Shown here one piece after another: positions 7,313-17,100 of a stretch of DNA of 36,738 nt. The DNA is from Dokdonia sinensis. GTDB lineage: Bacteria > Bacteroidota > Bacteroidia > Flavobacteriales > Flavobacteriaceae. Where the stretch lies: assembly GCF_003688895.1 (NCBI RefSeq), contig NZ_REFV01000022.1, positions 1 to 36,738 of the forward strand. Direction: 5' to 3'. Numbering within the stretch: position 1 is the first letter of the stretch; every line of letters begins with the position of its first letter. Under the pieces are notes generated by a model. That model saw nothing but the letters and a program-made list of their open reading frames with translations. It did not search any database and had not been told where the DNA came from. Both the position numbers and the translations under genes were made by a program.

Positions 7313-8176
7313 TTGAGCAATTCAGAAAACAGAAGCTGGCGACAAATACTTCACGATATTATTTATGAAGCAGACACCCCTGCGGGAAAAGTTTTTGACA
7401 TAGTGCTTCTTGTGCTGATTCTTGCCAGTATTGCTTTGGTCATGCTTGAAAGCGTAAAAAGTTTTGACGAAAAATATCACGAGTTTTTTGAGGTTGGGGA
7501 GTGGGTTATTACCATATTTTTTACATTCGAATACTTCGCTCGAATTATTACAGTTAAGAAACCTTCAAAATATATTTTTAGCTTTTACGGACTTATTGAT
7601 TTCTTTTCAACGATACCGCAGTACTTGGCTTTTTTCGTTATTGGCTCTAATGCTTTACTCACAGTTAGAGCTCTTAGACTACTGAGGATATTCAGGATTT
7701 TAAAAGTCACACGCTATGTAGGCGAGTCTAACAAGCTTTCAAAAGCTCTGAAAGATAGTAGGGCAAAAATTAGTATTTTTCTATTTGCAGTACTCATACT
7801 ATGCATTATTGCTGGTACGCTCATGTATATGATCGAGGGTGAGGAAAGTGGTTTTACGAGCATTCCAGTTAGTGTTTATTGGTGTATAGTAACATTAACT
7901 ACCGTTGGATTTGGAGATATTGCACCAGTAACACCCCTAGGACAATTTATCGCTGCCATTATTATGATAATGGGTTATGGTATCATTGCAGTTCCTACTG
8001 GTATTGTAAGTGCCGAGTATGCTAAAGATTACAAAAATAAAAATGATATAGTCACTATAGACGGGGAAGATTATGTGCATATGAATACACAGTCTTGTCA
8101 AAATTGTGGCACTCGCAAACACCGTGATGATGCACAGCATTGCCATCAATGCGGATATTCTTTATTTGATGAGTAA
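7313..8176 (+). CDS. Voltage-gated-type potassium channel with C-terminal zinc ribbon
   Basis: A 287-residue six-transmembrane ion channel of the Kv/KCNQ-like bacterial family. Segment S4 (about 118-134) has six basic residues every third position (R119, R122, R125, R128, K131, R134), the voltage-sensor pattern. The pore has the K+ selectivity filter TTVGFGD (196-202), followed by S6. A short cytoplasmic tail ends in two CxxC knuckles, C262/C265 and C277/C280, 11 residues apart, which should bind one zinc ion. Start is TTG 7313, eleven bases after the nuclease stop. The last eight bases overlap miaA. The tail could mediate contacts or redox/metal sensing, but no function is proven. The zinc ribbon replaces the usual longer regulatory domains such as RCK or cNMP. 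Confidence 0.9.
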   Translation: MSNSENRSWRQILHDIIYEADTPAGKVFDIVLLVLILASIALVMLESVKSFDEKYHEFFEVGEWVITIFFTFEYFARIITVKKPSKYIFSFYGLIDFFSTIPQYLAFFVIGSNALLTVRALRLLRIFRILKVTRYVGESNKLSKALKDSRAKISIFLFAVLILCIIAGTLMYMIEGEESGFTSIPVSVYWCIVTLTTVGFGDIAPVTPLGQFIAAIIMIMGYGIIAVPTGIVSAEYAKDYKNKNDIVTIDGEDYVHMNTQSCQNCGTRKHRDDAQHCHQCGYSLFDE

Positions 8177-9074
8177 ATATCTCATTGCAATCATAGGACC
8201 CACAGCTATAGGTAAAACTAGCCTATCGATTAAGATTGCAAACCATTTCCAAACCGAAATTATCTCTGCAGATTCTCGCCAGTTCTTTAAAGAAATGAAG
8301 ATAGGAACGGCCGTTCCAGAGCCCGAAGAACTAGATGCAGCCCCACACCATTTTATCCAACATATTTCTGTAGAAGATGAATATAGTGTTGGCCATTATG
8401 AAAAGGAAGCAATTGCGCTCACAAAGAAGCTTTTTAGGAAACACGACACCCTAGTAATGGTAGGTGGTAGTGGAATGTATGTAGATGCCGTCATAAATGG
8501 ATTAGATGAATTCCCTGAGGTAAAAAATGGCGTGCGAGAAGAACTTAAACTATTGCTTGAATTTGACGGTATAGAAGCACTTCAAGAATTGCTCAAGGAG
8601 AAAGATCCTGTATACTATGATCAAGTAGACCTCTTTAACCATCAACGTGTGATCAGGGCACTAGAGGTTTGTCTTTCGGCGGGGGAACCTTTTTCTTCTT
8701 TTAGAAATAAACCTAGACCTGAGCGGGATTTTAAAACTATAAAAATTGGACTCAAGGCTCCTCGTGAGATTATGTACGAACGCATCAATAAACGCGTGGA
8801 CGTAATGGTTGAGAATGGACTTGTAGAGGAGGTGCGCAGTTTGCTTTCGCGAAAGCGGTTAAATGCATTAAACACCGTGGGCTACAAAGAACTTTTTGCT
8901 CATTTTGATGAGGAATTAACACTTGAAGAAGCCATTGAGAAAATCAAAATTAATACGCGACGCTTTGCTAAAAGGCAACTGACTTGGTATCGCAAGGATG
9001 ATAGCATTGTCTGGTTTGATTACGAGACGCCTTTTCCTGAAATCGCAGACTACATCCATAAAAAAACGTCTTGA
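8169..9074 (+). CDS. miaA: tRNA dimethylallyltransferase MiaA
   Basis: A 301-residue enzyme that adds dimethylallyl to A37 of tRNAs reading UNN codons, the first step to ms2i6A. The P-loop GPTAIGKTS is at residues 8-16. Next come DSRQFFKEMKIGTAVP (the DSRQ/GTAKP family region), the HHFI motif and the conserved LNALNTVGYKEL near the end. I chose ATG 8169, within the last codons of the channel gene (8-bp overlap), because MSKYLIAIIGPTAIGKT is the canonical opening. The longer open frame from 8106 only reads through the channel's zinc ribbon. Codons 225-229 (LLSRK) are formed by the 14-bp palindrome where other MiaA proteins vary. The stop codon lies in the stem of the terminator. Confidence 0.96.
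   Translation: MSKYLIAIIGPTAIGKTSLSIKIANHFQTEIISADSRQFFKEMKIGTAVPEPEELDAAPHHFIQHISVEDEYSVGHYEKEAIALTKKLFRKHDTLVMVGGSGMYVDAVINGLDEFPEVKNGVREELKLLLEFDGIEALQELLKEKDPVYYDQVDLFNHQRVIRALEVCLSAGEPFSSFRNKPRPERDFKTIKIGLKAPREIMYERINKRVDVMVENGLVEEVRSLLSRKRLNALNTVGYKELFAHFDEELTLEEAIEKIKINTRRFAKRQLTWYRKDDSIVWFDYETPFPEIADYIHKKTS
8843..8856. repeat. 14-bp palindrome, copy 3 (inside miaA)
   Basis: Perfect GCTTTCGCGAAAGC in miaA, read in the frame giving L-S-R-K-R, just before the conserved LNALNTVGY. Confidence 0.95.
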
Positions 9075-9090
9075 TTGCTCAAGACGTTTT
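9063..9090. terminator. Bidirectional terminator between miaA and the response regulator
   Basis: A perfect 12-bp stem (AAAACGTCTTGA with TCAAGACGTTTT) and a 4-nt loop. It has T-rich ends on both strands and lies between convergent genes. The miaA stop codon TGA forms the inner end of the left arm. Confidence 0.85.
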
Positions 9091-9114
9091 GTGTATTCAC
9101 TAATATCAAACCAG

Positions 9115-9825
9115 TTAATCGTCTGTCTTAACTACAAGACGGAATCCTTCCCCGTGGATATTTAAAATTTCTACTACGTCGTCCTTTTTAAGGTACTTGC
9201 GCAGTTTTGCAATATATACGTCCATACTACGTGATGTGAAATAGTTATCATCGCGCCATATCTTTGTGAGTGCGAGCTCACGAGGCATCAGGTCATTCTC
9301 GTGTAACGCCAGCATACGTAATAATTCATTCTCCTTAGGAGATAATTTTATAGGCTCTTCATCTTTATAAGTTAAGAATCTGAGTTTCGAATTCAAATGG
9401 AAATTCCCCACATTGAATTCAAATTGTTTACTATCTGCAACCGAATCTACAGCTTTGCGTTGCATAATAGCTTTGATTTTCATAAGAAGAACCTCGCTAT
9501 CAAACGGTTTATTGAGATAGTCGTCTGCTCCTACTTTATACCCTTTTAGAACATCCTCTTTTAATGCTTTTGCAGTGAGGAAAATGATAGGCACATCCTC
9601 ATTCTTTTCTCTAATTTCTTTAGCTAGAGTAAATCCGTCCTTATAAGGCATCATAACATCAAGGATACAGAGATCGTAATCGTCTTTCTTGAACTTCTCA
9701 AAGCCTTCCATACCATTTTTAGCATGTGTGACATCGTAGTCGTTCATTGATAAATAATCCTTGAGTACGGTTCCGAAGTTTGGATCGTCTTCTACTAGTA
9801 AAATCTTTTTGTTTTCAGTTTCCAT
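9115..9825 (-). CDS. OmpR/PhoB-family response regulator
   Basis: A 236-residue two-component regulator. The receiver domain (about 7-120) has the acidic pocket E12-D13-D14, phosphoacceptor D56 in LDVMMPYKDG, T84 and K106 (LNKPF). The C-terminal winged-helix domain (about 135-232) includes a recognition-helix region with SRSMDVYIAKLRKYL. It lies four bases downstream of the histidine kinase gene on the same strand, so the two form a cognate pair. The arrangement and the kinase resemble RprX/RprY of Bacteroides, but I do not name it on that basis. Target genes are unknown. An inverted/direct repeat cluster upstream of the kinase (11428-11465) is a candidate binding site. Confidence 0.94.
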   Translation of the reverse strand: METENKKILLVEDDPNFGTVLKDYLSMNDYDVTHAKNGMEGFEKFKKDDYDLCILDVMMPYKDGFTLAKEIREKNEDVPIIFLTAKALKEDVLKGYKVGADDYLNKPFDSEVLLMKIKAIMQRKAVDSVADSKQFEFNVGNFHLNSKLRFLTYKDEEPIKLSPKENELLRMLALHENDLMPRELALTKIWRDDNYFTSRSMDVYIAKLRKYLKKDDVVEILNIHGEGFRLVVKTDD

Positions 9826-9829
9826 ATTG

Positions 9830-11410
9830 TTATGATATTAGTGGTAATTTTATAATGAATGTGCTTCCTTTTCCTTTTTCGCTTTCTACGTAAACCTCGC
9901 CCTGATGATCATCTACAATCTGCTTTACGTAGGCAAGTCCTAAGCCGTGACCTTTTACATTGTGTATGTCGCCGGTATGTTCTCTAAAAAATTTATCAAA
10001 AACCTTTTTCTGCACAGATTTTGTCATTCCATCTCCTTGATCTTGTATTTTTAAGATAATAAAATTCTTAACATTCTCTGTATACACATCAATTTTTGGA
10101 GTATCTGATGAATATTTTACTGCGTTATCGAGCATATTTACAATCACATTTGTAAAATGAGATTCATTTGCGAGTATCGACGACTTCGAGGCATCAAAAT
10201 GAGTATTTACATACCCTTGTCTGTCTTCAACAATAAGTTCTACGTGCATTATGGCCTCTTCTATAAGGTCGTGCAGTTTTACGCGGTCCTTTTTTATGTC
10301 AAGCTCATTCTTTTCGAGTTTAGAAATTCTAAGTACATTCTCAACTTGTGCGTGCATTCTTTTATTTTCCTCACGTATCATATTATGATAATAGGACACT
10401 TTATCTGAATCTTGAGATACTTTAGGGTTCTTAATTGCGTCTAATGCAAGATTTATGGTTGCAATAGGCGTCTTAAACTCGTGAGTCATGTTATTTATAA
10501 AGTCTGTCTTAATCTGAGATATCTGTCTTTGCTTATTTAATTGATTAAGAGCACTAGAATAGGCCAGCATGATTATAAATGTAAAAATTACTGAGAGTGC
10601 CACCATACCCGCAATAGAGGATATTACAAATTTCTTTTGACCCGGAAAATTAGCGTATAGGGTATAATTACTCTGTCCATTTTCATCTGCAAATAATGGA
10701 TGACCATAAGTAGGAGAATCCCCGTCTAAAACGAAATTATCACTTCTCAAACGTGTACTTAAGTTATTACTATAAACAGCAAACTCAAACTCGGTATCCA
10801 TATCACGCTCCACTAAATCTATCGTGAGCATACGTTTTATCTCATCTTCAGTTACTCTTGTATGCACTGGTTTTTTAGCAGCACGATCGCTAATCATCTT
10901 ACTAAAATTGTATTTCTCAAACTCTTGCAATCTAGAGAACTCCTGTATTCTATCTTTAATTTCCACAGAAGAGTTATTACCATCAAGCTCGCTACCCTTA
11001 TCTAAAATATAACGCTGAGATCTATTATAAAATCTTTTGAACTCTATACTATCTAAGTCAAAATCAAAGGCCGGTGAAGCCAACTTAAAATCTTGTTGAA
11101 GAATCCCGTTGCGATAAATAAAAATATCATTAGTTGCGGGGTCATCTTGAAATAAGATAAATTCATCAAATGTAAGATCGTCTGGAATACCTATACTATC
11201 TGCTAACTCCCTAAAAGGCCTGTATAGATCTTCCAGTTCTTCGTTCTGAATTTTATGAGCGGTTGCAGAAAGTGCTTGACGCGCACTAAATTCAAATTGT
11301 TCTCTCTTTGTATTAACGCTGTCTATTATCCAATATCCCTGAACGAATATTATCCCTATAAGGGACAGACTCATTAGTAATATAAGGAGATAAAACAGTT
11401 TTTTATTCAT
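9830..11410 (-). CDS. Membrane sensor histidine kinase
   Basis: A 526-residue inner-membrane kinase. TM1 is about residues 5-28. A long periplasmic sensor region (about 30-260) has no domain I recognise. TM2 is about 262-286. Cytoplasmic HisKA has phosphoacceptor H310 in NMTHEFKTP. The ATPase domain has the N box (MLDNAVKYS), G1 (DQGDGM), F box and G2 (GHGLGLAYVKQIV). It phosphorylates the adjacent response regulator. No HAMP domain is evident between TM2 and HisKA. The gene is preceded by a 67-bp gap after coaE that holds a 9-bp inverted repeat, where the pair probably has its own promoter. The signal it senses cannot be told from sequence. Confidence 0.94.
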   Translation of the reverse strand: MNKKLFYLLILLMSLSLIGIIFVQGYWIIDSVNTKREQFEFSARQALSATAHKIQNEELEDLYRPFRELADSIGIPDDLTFDEFILFQDDPATNDIFIYRNGILQQDFKLASPAFDFDLDSIEFKRFYNRSQRYILDKGSELDGNNSSVEIKDRIQEFSRLQEFEKYNFSKMISDRAAKKPVHTRVTEDEIKRMLTIDLVERDMDTEFEFAVYSNNLSTRLRSDNFVLDGDSPTYGHPLFADENGQSNYTLYANFPGQKKFVISSIAGMVALSVIFTFIIMLAYSSALNQLNKQRQISQIKTDFINNMTHEFKTPIATINLALDAIKNPKVSQDSDKVSYYHNMIREENKRMHAQVENVLRISKLEKNELDIKKDRVKLHDLIEEAIMHVELIVEDRQGYVNTHFDASKSSILANESHFTNVIVNMLDNAVKYSSDTPKIDVYTENVKNFIILKIQDQGDGMTKSVQKKVFDKFFREHTGDIHNVKGHGLGLAYVKQIVDDHQGEVYVESEKGKGSTFIIKLPLIS

Positions 11411-11427
11411 TACTCAAAAGTAAGATT

Positions 11428-11465
11428 TTAACATTTAGAGCTCTTTCCATTTAACCAAATGTTAA
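11428..11465 (-). promoter_or_regulatory. Candidate operator upstream of the kinase/regulator pair
   Basis: TTAACATTT (11428-11436) and AAATGTTAA (11457-11465) form a perfect 9-bp inverted repeat 20 bp apart. On the minus strand, TGTTAA and GGTTAA are spaced 11 bp apart and a further TGTTAA lies 23 bp on, close to the helical phasing that OmpR/PhoB regulators use. The site begins 18 bp upstream of the kinase start codon. There is no T-run, so it is not a terminator for coaE. Confidence 0.4.
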
Positions 11466-11477
11466 CAGCAACCTGTC

Positions 11478-12071
11478 TTACCAATTTTCCTGGAATCGCC
11501 TGAGTAAATGTTGATGTATCTTATATACTTCCTGTTTAGTTTTGGAGAAGTCAATATTCTCTATTATTACGTCTGCAAGGGCCATTTTCTTAACATCATC
11601 CCATTGTGCATCCATACGCTGTTTTATCTGAGAGATAGAAGCATTATCTCTTTTCCTTACCCGATCAATTCTTAAGTCCCTAGGTGCAGTTACGAGAATA
11701 TTAAAATCTGTTTGCTTATAACCCCCATTTTCAAATAAGATAGCAGCTTCTTTAATAACATAAATGTAATCTCTAATTAAAACCCATTGCTTAAAATCTC
11801 GAGCAACTGCAGGATGGACGATTTCATTTAGAGCGTTTCTAGTTGTACTATTAGTAAAAATTTTATCTGCTATATATTCCCTATTTAAATTTCCGTCTAT
11901 ATAAGCACTTTCTCCAAGTAGTTTTTTTATCGCATCTATTACTCTAGTATCAGACTGCATTAATGCTTTTGCACGTTCATCTGCAATATATATGGGCACC
12001 CCATACTCCTCAAATAGTCTTGCTATAGTAGATTTACCACTTCCGATTCCTCCTGTTAAACCTACAATCAT
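11478..12071 (-). CDS. coaE: Dephospho-CoA kinase
   Basis: A 197-residue P-loop kinase that phosphorylates the 3'-hydroxyl of dephospho-CoA, the last step of CoA synthesis. The Walker A motif GLTGGIGSGKST occupies residues 4-15. The lid and substrate region includes RKRDNAS, and the ALFENGGYKQ-type motif appears as AAILFENGGYKQTD. Length is normal for the family. The ATG overlaps the stop codon of the YbbR-like gene by four bases (ATGA), so the two are translationally coupled. Another CoA pathway gene, coaBC, is elsewhere in the window at 21167. Confidence 0.95.
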   Translation of the reverse strand: MIVGLTGGIGSGKSTIARLFEEYGVPIYIADERAKALMQSDTRVIDAIKKLLGESAYIDGNLNREYIADKIFTNSTTRNALNEIVHPAVARDFKQWVLIRDYIYVIKEAAILFENGGYKQTDFNILVTAPRDLRIDRVRKRDNASISQIKQRMDAQWDDVKKMALADVIIENIDFSKTKQEVYKIHQHLLRRFQENW

Positions 12072-13024
12072 TCGTCTACAATTATATACTGCACTTGATT
12101 TTGCGACAATCTTGTTTGAGAAACTATAGCAGGTTTTTTGGTCACAGCGAGAGCTAGGTGAGATTCATTATTATTATCACTAGCGGTTATCGCTTCGACT
12201 GTAAAGTCTGACACCTTAACATCATCATAAGTAGAGATAGGAACGGCATAAAACAATGTAACTTCCTTAGGAAAAAGCTGTATCGTTCTCCCGTCAGAAT
12301 TATTAAGCGTAACTGGCACAACAACAGACCCCTCAGTAAACTTCTCAACAGATTGAGATACCTTAACAGTCTCTGGCACAACAGTTACACCTTTTGCAAG
12401 ATCAGATACATCTATAGAAACATTTTGAGAAACATCCATCATAACATTTTCGAGGACTATTTTTTGAGTGTACAATCTTTCAATACTATCAATATCTCTG
12501 CGCGGACCTATAATCTTTAATAGAGAAGGAACTACCGTAATAGAATCTACAGCACCAAAACCAACTTCATAATTAATATTTGAACGCAAAGTAATTGGAA
12601 TTTCTTTTGATGCTAGCCTATTCGCAGTATACAAAATTTGTTCAGGAGTAATTCTAAAATCATTTGTAGACAAATTTAAAAATTCCTTAATACGAGCTCG
12701 TATTCTTTCTTTTGAAAGTGTATAAGTATCATCCGCATTATTCTTTATAAGAGAGTCAAATGGGATGTTTATTATGCTTTCGCGAAAGCTATTACTAACT
12801 AATTTAAATCCAATAGTTTCGTAATAAACAGTAACCGTATTAACATCTGAAGCGTCTACAGCAAGATTATCTGGGATACCTACTAAAACTATTGTAAAGC
12901 TTTTATTTGTTGTGTATGAATTTGCAAGCTTAATAAAAATAGCCACTACAGTTGTAAATAAGAGAAAAAACAAATATCCCTTAACATTACTATTATCAAA
13001 CCAATTTCCATTTTTAAGAGTCAC
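12068..13024 (-). CDS. YbbR-like domain protein
   Basis: A 318-residue protein with one N-terminal transmembrane helix (about 18-33) and an extracytoplasmic part made of YbbR-like beta repeats. In Firmicutes, YbbR (CdaR) proteins regulate the diadenylate cyclase CdaA. Flavobacterial members usually sit beside coaE, as here, and their role is unknown, so I do not assert a c-di-AMP link. Translation appears to start at GTG 13024; no in-frame ATG lies before the membrane helix. Residues 79-83 (SFRES) come from a copy of the 14-bp palindrome. It overlaps coaE by four bases and follows the glycosyltransferase gene after 20 bp. Confidence 0.8.
   Translation of the reverse strand: MTLKNGNWFDNSNVKGYLFFLLFTTVVAIFIKLANSYTTNKSFTIVLVGIPDNLAVDASDVNTVTVYYETIGFKLVSNSFRESIINIPFDSLIKNNADDTYTLSKERIRARIKEFLNLSTNDFRITPEQILYTANRLASKEIPITLRSNINYEVGFGAVDSITVVPSLLKIIGPRRDIDSIERLYTQKIVLENVMMDVSQNVSIDVSDLAKGVTVVPETVKVSQSVEKFTEGSVVVPVTLNNSDGRTIQLFPKEVTLFYAVPISTYDDVKVSDFTVEAITASDNNNESHLALAVTKKPAIVSQTRLSQNQVQYIIVDE
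12776..12789. repeat. 14-bp palindrome, copy 4 (inside the YbbR-like gene)
   Basis: Perfect GCTTTCGCGAAAGC, read on the minus strand in the frame giving S-F-R-E-S (residues 79-83). Confidence 0.95.
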
Positions 13025-13044
13025 TATTTATTTTTATTTAAAAA

Positions 13045-14049
13045 TTAATCAAAAAATAATTCAGGGAATGTTTCCTTAGGATCACTCTTAAGCCAAGATA
13101 CAAACAATGTAGACTTGAAAAACCCATAACCATAACCAAAAAACTGAATACACACAGCAAAAGCCGTAAGCACCGTAACATGTATGCTTCTAGTTGTGAC
13201 TAAGGCGTGAATGAAAATAGAGGCAAAATAAATACAATAACAAATAATTGGAAAAAAAACTCCAAATAAAGGGAGTACTAAACTACAAGCTAGACCCGCA
13301 ATAAATAAGGTTGGAAACCAATATGTAATCTTTGAAGAATCTTTGTGCCAAGTATTTAAAATAGGACGTACAAGACCAAATTTATAAACCTGTTTATAAA
13401 ACTTAGCCCAAGAAATGCGCCTTTTATGATATACAAAAGCATCAGAAAAAAGCCTACTCTTAAATCCCATCTTCCATAGCCTAAGAACTAAATCTGGATC
13501 TTCACCTGGATGAATTTTTCCAAAACCCTTACTAGATTGGAAGGCTTGTTTTGAAATACCCATATTAAAACTACGGGGCTGAAAACTATTTGTTCTAGTA
13601 TCAGCTCCTCGTATACCTCCCGTAGTTAACATAGAGGTCATTGCATAATTAATAGCCTTTTGAATATTACTAAAACTATCCATAGCAGCATCTGGACCGC
13701 CGAAAAAATCAACATACGACTTGCTTAACTCATCCCTTACGTTATTGAGATAATCTGATGGAAGTATGCAATCAGAATCTAAAATTAAAAAGTAATTACC
13801 ACGTGCCCTTTCCATACCATAATTACGGGAGGCTCCTGGACCAGAATTTGCTTTCTTATAATATGTAATATCCAAAATATCTTCGTACTTCCGAATCTGA
13901 TCATAACACGAAATACTTGACCCATCTTCTACAATGACGACCTCAAATGAAAAGAATGCACACTTTAGATGGGTCATACTTTCCAGTAACTCACCAATTT
14001 CATCTGGGCGATTAAAAACAGGTACGATAAAAGAAAAATCTAAATTCAT
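13045..14049 (-). CDS. Family 2 glycosyltransferase, membrane-anchored
   Basis: A 334-residue GT-A-fold enzyme that transfers a sugar from a nucleotide donor. The N-terminal catalytic domain has FIVPVFNRPDEIGELL (7-22), VEDGS (40-44), the acidic metal-binding cluster LDSDC (90-94) and GEDPDLVLRLWKMG, the acceptor-side ED motif. Two to three hydrophobic segments near the C-terminus (about 245-315) anchor it in the inner membrane. The substrate and the polymer made are unknown. It lies upstream of the YbbR-like gene on the same strand and may be cotranscribed with it. The terminator of the surface-protein gene ends 30 bp upstream of its start codon, so its own promoter lies in the short gap 14050-14078 or transcription reads through. 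Confidence 0.88.
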   Translation of the reverse strand: MNLDFSFIVPVFNRPDEIGELLESMTHLKCAFFSFEVVIVEDGSSISCYDQIRKYEDILDITYYKKANSGPGASRNYGMERARGNYFLILDSDCILPSDYLNNVRDELSKSYVDFFGGPDAAMDSFSNIQKAINYAMTSMLTTGGIRGADTRTNSFQPRSFNMGISKQAFQSSKGFGKIHPGEDPDLVLRLWKMGFKSRLFSDAFVYHKRRISWAKFYKQVYKFGLVRPILNTWHKDSSKITYWFPTLFIAGLACSLVLPLFGVFFPIICYCIYFASIFIHALVTTRSIHVTVLTAFAVCIQFFGYGYGFFKSTLFVSWLKSDPKETFPELFFD

Positions 14050-14078
14050 AATAGCAAAACTATGTGAATTATATGCAT

Positions 14079-14108
14079 AAAAAAAATCCCCAACCTTTCG
14101 GTTGGGGA
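14079..14108 (-). terminator. Strong intrinsic terminator of the T9SS surface protein gene
   Basis: On the minus strand, TCCCCAACC-GAAA-GGTTGGGGA forms a 9-bp GC-rich stem capped by a stable GAAA tetraloop and followed by eight T residues. It starts 38 bp after the stop codon at 14146. Confidence 0.92.
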
Positions 14109-14145
14109 CTTTCTAAGTAAAACTTTACTTTATTAGAATATCAGC

Positions 14146-17100
14146 TTATTGCTTGATGATTCTGTAAGCGCCAGTCTGGTTGTTAATTGTAACATTAACA
14201 AGATATACACCAGTATTTAAGTTGCTCATATCAACTGTAGTGTTAAGTGCATCTGGAGATGACTTAGTTACAGTTTGTCCAAGTAAGTTGAATACTTCAA
14301 CAGTTTGGATTTTTTCTTGAGCAGAAAGGTTTAATACGTTGTCAACTGGGTTAGGATAGAAGTTAAATCCAGCAGCAGCTAAGTCGCTCACATTAAGTGA
14401 CGCATCATAAGCAGCTAGTCTAAAGTCTCCTGTTAATCCAGCAGAATCAGATCCAAATACACGGATGTAAAGTGTCTCACCAGCAGTTAAACCTGTAAGT
14501 TCAACTTTAGAGTAAGAACCTATTCCATTATCATCGTCACATCCTACTTCAGTTAATGATCCACAAGATCCTGTGTAAACAGCAAGACCTGTATCTAAAA
14601 TAGGATCATTACCAGTAACAGTTTCTTGAGTCTCGATAGTAATATTTGTAGACTCAGGAACTTCAACAGTATACCATACACCGTCTCCGTTTCCGCTAAA
14701 GAATCCACAAGAAGGATCTGCACCACCGTTAGATGTAACAGCACCAGTACTTGTAACCTCTACAGCAGAAGTTTCGAAATCCTCATCAGCAGTTAGCTCG
14801 ATAGAAGTAGAACAAACATCATTGATAAGAGAACAAGTTGTAAATGCTTCCCATCCTGAATCAGTTCCAGAACCATCAGAATCAAAAGATACAGTAATTG
14901 CACCAGTAGAATCAGTAGATGTGAATGTAGCAGGAGCACGTAAGTCTAAAGTAAATGGCTGAGCAGTACCAACACCATTATATACACCTAAGAAATCTTC
15001 ACCAAACTCAAGAGCTACAGAAGTAAACTCTAAAGTAAGAGCACTTGCATTTGCACTTGGGAAAAGAGTAACAGTATATCTCTCATTATTTCCGTAATCT
15101 GCAGCAATTCCTCCAGTATCAAAGAAATCTGAATTACATCCTATGTTTGTCATAAACATAGCAGATGCAGCATACTCAGAAGTGTTACCATCTTCATCAC
15201 ATACAGAACGTACCCAAGCAACATAAGATGTACCATCTGCTATAGGAGAGATTGTTACAGCTGTATCTGTAGTGTTTCCAGCAGTACCAGCAATAACGTC
15301 AGCAGCTACTTCAGGATCACCACCTGGAGCAGTAAGTAAGTAATCGTAACTTACAACACCGTCTACAGCGTCCCAAGAAACATCAACACTATTATTTGTT
15401 ACGTTGTCCACTTCTACATCGTCAGGAGCATCACAAAGTGCAGGAGCACAGAATTCAAAAGCGTCAGAGAAACCAGAAGTCTCACCATCACAGATTGCTC
15501 TTACGTATAACTCATAACAAGTTCTAGGCTCTAATGTAGTTAAAGCAAAAGTTTCTACGCCTGCGTCAAGGCTACCAGACTGAATGTATGGTCCTACCTC
15601 AGGATCTACACCTGGCTCAACTAGAGCATAAAAATGACCGTTAACAGCAGTTGAAAAACCTGAAAAGCTTACATCTGCAGAATTAGGTTCTAAGTTACTC
15701 AACATTACATTTTCAGGATCAGCACAACCTAGCTCACTAACTTCGAAGCTATCGATAGCTATCTGACCTACAAAGTTGAAAACTCCGTCAAGGATCGTTT
15801 CGAAACGAACTTTGATAGTTCCTCCTCCAAGACCAAGTCCGTCTATATCAAGAGTGTAGTTCTCCCAGTTCTCTTCATTACCATCGCTAGTAGCAGTATT
15901 TGAATCTGAAGTTAAAACAGTAGTAAATGTCTCACCGTTATCTGTACTTACTTGTACATTCATTGTGTTGTTTGTAACACCAAAGTTTGAGCTAAAAAAT
16001 TCATCTACGTTGTTATTTAATGCGAAACGAACAGCCGCACCCTCAACATCAGAAATATCAAAATTAGGAGAATCTAAGTTTGTCATTTGAGCATTAGTAC
16101 CATCATTTGTTCCGAAAATAACTGCAGGCTGAATAGGATCAACTAAAGCATAACCTCCAGCAGCACCAAAAACACCGTCATTATCTACAACTTCAGTACT
16201 TGCAGTACCAGTTCCAAAATCACCTCCATTAAGTTGAGCTTCCTCGTATGTATAAACATAGTTCATACCGTTTTGAGTAAAACACTCTGGATCGTTACCT
16301 GTATTAAAAGCATCAGCAAAATCTTCAGTGTAAACATCACCTGCATTTAATACGATGTTATCACAACCAGTCGTTGCGCTTTGAGGTCCTAAATCAACAC
16401 TATTCCCATCTGTAGCACCACAATTGTTACGCACATAAACATCGTAAGTAGTTTGCTCATCAAGACCAGTAGCAGTAGCACTTGTTCCTGTTACGTTACC
16501 AAAAGCAGCATCTGCAGCTGAATAAGTAGGTGCATCACCTGTAGGAACAACAGCATAATCGTAAGAATCAGAATTGTTTGCAGCAGTCCAAGAGAATGCA
16601 ATTGAATCATTATCAACTTCTTCTACAGAAAGATCAGTAGGAGCTGGACAAACGTCCTCAGTAGTAACATCTACAACCGCAGTCCAAGGACCAGGAGTAC
16701 CATTACATACAGAACGCACATATACGTCATAATCTGTTGCTGGTAATAAAGCCACAACAGTTTCCATTAAATCTGTAGTTTGATCAGCCTCAACCGCTGG
16801 AGGATTAGCAAACTCAGGCGCATCTCCATCATTCATAACAACGTACTGATAAGCATCAGCACCTGATGTACCTTGCCAAGAAATATCAAAAGATGTACTC
16901 ATAACATTACTAACAGTAACGTTAAATGGAGCAGGACAAGGCTCAGGGTTATCTTGGAAACGGATTGACCATTGATCAACAGTACCAGTATCAAAATTTG
17001 CAGAGTCACAAACAAGAAGTGTCCAGTCACCTGAACCTTCTACACCTGCAAAAGCCTCGTTAAGAGAACCACCTTCAGGGGCAAACACTCCAGTAAATGG

